Source: Bacteroidota bacterium (GTDB lineage Bacteria; CLD3; SB21). From it: a DNA stretch of 8,065 nt. The notes under the pieces were generated by a model that did not search any database, was not told the origin of the DNA, and saw only the letters and a list, made by a program, of their open reading frames with translations. This document shows, one piece after another, positions 5,861 to 8,065 of the stretch; position 1 is the first letter of the stretch; each line of letters begins with the position of its first letter. Where the stretch lies: positions 1-8,065 of the forward strand of contig JAGQUY010000309.1 of NCBI GenBank assembly GCA_020438245.1. The letters run 5' to 3'. The translations under genes and the position numbers were made by a program.

Positions 5861-6701
5861 ATCGAAGAGCGTCTTCAAGGGCGGTCGATGCGTCAGTTTT
5901 CTCATCCCGATACTTGATAATCAAAGGGGCATACGCATGAAGGCCCTCTTCTTGCGCGAAAACAGTTGATGTAATTGGCCGGGAGCCCGCAATTACCACC
6001 GCGTTTTCAGGGATCGTCAATGGTCGGTTTTTCTCCCGGCGGTAAACGGTATTTCGAACCAGATCGTATACCGGTGTTCCACCAGTAAGGACGACGCCGG
6101 CTGCAATAACGGCGCGCCGCTTGACAACGGTTCCTTCGTAGATTCCACAATTGCCGCCGATCATTACTTCATCTTCAATTATCACAGGCATTGCGCCCAC
6201 CGGTTCGAGGACCCCTCCAATCTGCGCCGCTGCGCTAAGATGTATGTTTTTTCCAAGTTGGGCGCACGATCCCACCAAGGCATGAGAGTCTATCAGTGTG
6301 CCCGAATCGACATACGCACCGATGTTGATGTAGGCCGGGGGCATGATAATGGTCTGGCTGGCCACGAAGGCGCCGTCCCGAATGGTCGTGCCCCCCGGAA
6401 CGACGCGAATATTGTCTCTCTGGATAAAACTTTTAAGCGGCATCGTGTCCTTGTCAAAGAATCTGAAACGTCCGTCAATGGACATATCGGAGAGCTTTCC
6501 AACACGGAATCCGATCAGAATTCCCTTTTTAACCCACTCGTTGACGTGCCACTCGCCATCCCGATATTCCGCCGCACGGGCTTCGCCGGTATTAAGAAGT
6601 TTTTTCAGCATATAGAATGCTTCCAGTCCGTCCTGGTTCAAAATATCTTCTGCTGACAGTGGATATAGTTCCTCAATTGTTTTTTGAAGTTGTTTCGGCA
6701 T
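5859..6701 (-). CDS. dapD: 2,3,4,5-tetrahydropyridine-2,6-dicarboxylate N-succinyltransferase (DapD)
   Basis: DapD transfers succinyl from succinyl-CoA to tetrahydrodipicolinate in the succinylase branch of the pathway to meso-diaminopimelate and lysine, in the cytoplasm. At 280 residues it is close to the E. coli enzyme (274). A helical N-terminal domain (1-90, including WHVNEWVKKGILIGFRV) precedes a left-handed beta helix of hexapeptide repeats from about 98 to 215: VRVVPG-like start, MPPAYINIGAYVDSGT, GSCAQLGKNIHL, IGGVLEPVGAMPVIIEDEV, IGGNCGIYEGTVV. Asp138 (GTLID) and Glu189 (YEG) match the positions of the proposed catalytic acids Asp141 and Glu189 in other DapD proteins. The GGNCGIYEG variant is the one I associate with FCB-type bacteria. 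No strong ribosome-binding site precedes the ATG at 6701. It is transcribed away from ggt and towards the dsbD operon terminator. Confidence 0.96.
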   Translation of the reverse strand: MPKQLQKTIEELYPLSAEDILNQDGLEAFYMLKKLLNTGEARAAEYRDGEWHVNEWVKKGILIGFRVGKLSDMSIDGRFRFFDKDTMPLKSFIQRDNIRVVPGGTTIRDGAFVASQTIIMPPAYINIGAYVDSGTLIDSHALVGSCAQLGKNIHLSAAAQIGGVLEPVGAMPVIIEDEVMIGGNCGIYEGTVVKRRAVIAAGVVLTGGTPVYDLVRNTVYRREKNRPLTIPENAVVIAGSRPITSTVFAQEEGLHAYAPLIIKYRDEKTDASTALEDALR

Positions 6702-6718
6702 GGTCTACCAAATAATCC

Positions 6719-6747
6719 TTGTTCGTTCCTGTTTGATGGGTTAAAAT
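6719..6747 (+). promoter_or_regulatory. Candidate sigma70-type promoter for ggt
   Basis: TTGTTC (6719-6724) and TAAAAT (6742-6747) are separated by 17 bases; the -10 box matches the consensus at 5 of 6 positions. Transcription would start near 6754, about 28 bases before the ggt ATG. It lies in the 80-base region between the divergent dapD and ggt genes, where a promoter for ggt is needed. Confidence 0.45.
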
Positions 6748-6781
6748 AAACAAAACCTTTTCCAAATTCCACTGGACCACA

Positions 6782-8065
6782 ATGAGCAATATTCTTGTTC
6801 TCGTCAGTTTCCTTTTGATGCCGGTTCTCGAGGCTCAACAACGCTCCGTGTCAGGAAATAACGGCATTGTTGTGTCGGTAAGTGAATATGCCTCCAAAGC
6901 AGGTATTGAGATTTTGAAAAAGGGCGGAAATGCGGTTGATGCCGCTGTTACAACTGCATTGGTGCTCGCCGTAACCTATCCTCAAGCGGGAAACATCGGT
7001 GGCGGGGGCTTCATGCTCATTCGGTTGGCAACAGGCGAAGCTATTGGAATTGACTACCGGGAAAAGGCGCCCATCGCGGCCGATGAGCGGATGTTTCTCA
7101 ATGCCGACGGGCAAGTGGATACCATGTTGGCGAACTATGGTTATTTGGTGGCCGGTATTCCCGGGACCATACGAGGTTTGGAGACGGCATGGAAGAAATA
7201 CGGGGTGCTGCCGTGGCATGATCTGGTGCAGCCTGCCGCCGAACTGGCCACGAGAGGATTTGTTGTTTATCCTCCCGTAGAGCAAACGCTTGCAGAAGAA
7301 TCCAGATACCTGCGATTGTTTCCCGAATCCAGAAAGACTTTTTTCAAGTCCGAAGGTACCCCGTATCGCGTCGGAGAAACGTTGATACAAGCTGACCTTG
7401 GCAAAACGCTCTCCCTTATCGCGGACAGCGGAGCATCCGTTTTTTATGAGGGACGCCTGGGAAAGCAAATGGTGGAGGAGGTTCGTAGGCATGGGGGTAT
7501 TTGGAGCAACGACGATCTGAGCTCGTATCAAGCGGTGGAAAGAACTCCGATTACCGGAACGTACCGGGATTTGGAAATAATCGGAATGCCGCCTCCCTCC
7601 TCCGGAGGCATAACGGTTCTTGAATGTCTCAACATTCTTGAATGTCAAAAATTGACGAAGGGAGATCCCGCTTCAATGCACATTCTGATCGAAGCAATGC
7701 GTCGATCCTTTTTTGATCGTATGCGATTTCAGGGCGATGCAGACTTTGTAGAGGTTCCTGTCAGCAAATTGATCTCCAAGCGCTACGCCCGGACCCTTTA
7801 TCAACAAATGGATAAAACGAAAGCGTTTTCAAGTGAAGAATGGAATGAGAGCATTATAATCCAAGAAGAGAATCTCGAAACCACCCATTTTTCGATTGTC
7901 GATAAAGATGGAAATGCCGTTTCCAATACGTTTACGCTGGAAGATAACTACGGATCCCACGCAGTAGTTGAAGGGCTTGGGTTTTTGTTGAACAGCGAGA
8001 TGCATGATTTCAATATCAGGCCGGACGTTCCCAACTACCAAGGAGGTTTCGGGGGAAATCCCAAC
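6782..8065 (+). CDS. ggt: Gamma-glutamyltransferase / glutathione hydrolase precursor (3' end outside window)
   Basis: Gamma-glutamyltranspeptidase cleaves the gamma-glutamyl bond of glutathione and related compounds and passes the glutamyl group to water or amino acids, usually in the periplasm. It is made as one chain that cuts itself into large and small subunits. The frame is open for 428 codons to the window end. A hydrophobic N-terminus (SNILVLVSFLLMPVLEA, possible cut before Gln19) serves as export signal, although it lacks the usual positive charge. Motifs seen are GGNAVDAAV, GNIGGGGFM, DYREKAP (Arg93, the substrate-carboxylate arginine), AGIPGT, PPPSSGG (270-276), and the self-cleavage and catalytic site Thr367-Thr368-His369. 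In the small subunit Thr385 and Asp409 (SEMHDF) match substrate-binding positions, and Glu387 replaces Asn as in B. subtilis-type enzymes. The later SSM and GG oxyanion elements lie beyond the window. No clear Shine-Dalgarno precedes the ATG. Confidence 0.95.
   Translation, partial: MSNILVLVSFLLMPVLEAQQRSVSGNNGIVVSVSEYASKAGIEILKKGGNAVDAAVTTALVLAVTYPQAGNIGGGGFMLIRLATGEAIGIDYREKAPIAADERMFLNADGQVDTMLANYGYLVAGIPGTIRGLETAWKKYGVLPWHDLVQPAAELATRGFVVYPPVEQTLAEESRYLRLFPESRKTFFKSEGTPYRVGETLIQADLGKTLSLIADSGASVFYEGRLGKQMVEEVRRHGGIWSNDDLSSYQAVERTPITGTYRDLEIIGMPPPSSGGITVLECLNILECQKLTKGDPASMHILIEAMRRSFFDRMRFQGDADFVEVPVSKLISKRYARTLYQQMDKTKAFSSEEWNESIIIQEENLETTHFSIVDKDGNAVSNTFTLEDNYGSHAVVEGLGFLLNSEMHDFNIRPDVPNYQGGFGGNPN

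Noticed and set aside
7617..7646. The 12-mer TTCTTGAATGTC occurs twice, 18 bases apart, inside ggt
   Set aside because: It is in frame and encodes LEC twice in an ordinary Leu-rich helix (VLECLNILECQ). A short chance or slippage duplication is enough to explain it.
6851..7648. A 265-codon open frame on the - strand opposite ggt
   Set aside because: It is the antisense shadow of ggt, whose + strand frame has all family motifs. The - strand product is rich in Arg, Ser and His with no recognisable domain.
493..8065. Idea that the racemase and ggt together belong to a poly-gamma-glutamate system
   Set aside because: The two genes are over 5 kb apart, separated by unrelated genes and a terminator, and no capB/capC-like synthesis genes are present.

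Overview
This window looks like a chromosomal segment of a Gram-negative bacterium. It carries a periplasmic electron-relay protein (DsbD) with a signal peptide, a lipobox-bearing thioredoxin-like lipoprotein, an exported gamma-glutamyltransferase, and a DapD enzyme for diaminopimelate/lysine synthesis. The DsbD (TPCVFPMIP and DFTGK-TCTNC motifs) and the DapD (GGNCGIYEGT, STPVYDLV-like region) resemble the forms I associate with Bacteroidota and related FCB lineages such as Marinimicrobia and Ignavibacteria. This placement is a judgement from memory of family motifs, not a search result. Base composition looks fairly even throughout. No mobile element, tRNA, rRNA or CRISPR array is visible, and no gene-free stretch exceeds 300 bases.

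Left part (1-1947, + strand): three tightly packed genes. They are the 3' part of a class I SAM-dependent methyltransferase, a MurI-like Asp/Glu racemase overlapping it by 14 bases, and a small PglC/WcaJ-type phosphoglycosyl transferase 9 bases further on. This looks like the end of a surface-glycan locus. The racemase is the least ordinary gene in the window, because it has lost two residues that normally hold the substrate in glutamate racemase.

Middle part (about 1990-3366, + strand): rlmN (23S rRNA A2503 and tRNA A37 methyltransferase), followed by a small DUF5678-like protein whose strong ribosome-binding site overlaps the rlmN stop codon. Next (3412-5801) comes a two-gene thiol-redox unit. 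A full-length DsbD moves electrons across the inner membrane, and a ResA/TlpA-like lipoprotein thioredoxin is a plausible acceptor. A strong intrinsic terminator (5828-5860) closes this rightward block.

Right part: dapD lies on the - strand (5859-6701), converging on the terminator and diverging from ggt. The ggt gene (gamma-glutamyltransferase, + strand from 6782) runs off the window end, so its missing stop codon could hide it from a simple ORF scan. Its catalytic TTH motif is present. An 80-base intergenic region separates dapD and ggt and holds a good candidate sigma70-type promoter for ggt.

I found no convincing undescribed multi-gene system. The items most worth a second look are the substrate-pocket substitutions in the racemase, a perfect 24-base palindrome inside dsbD, and the DUF5678 protein translationally tied to rlmN.
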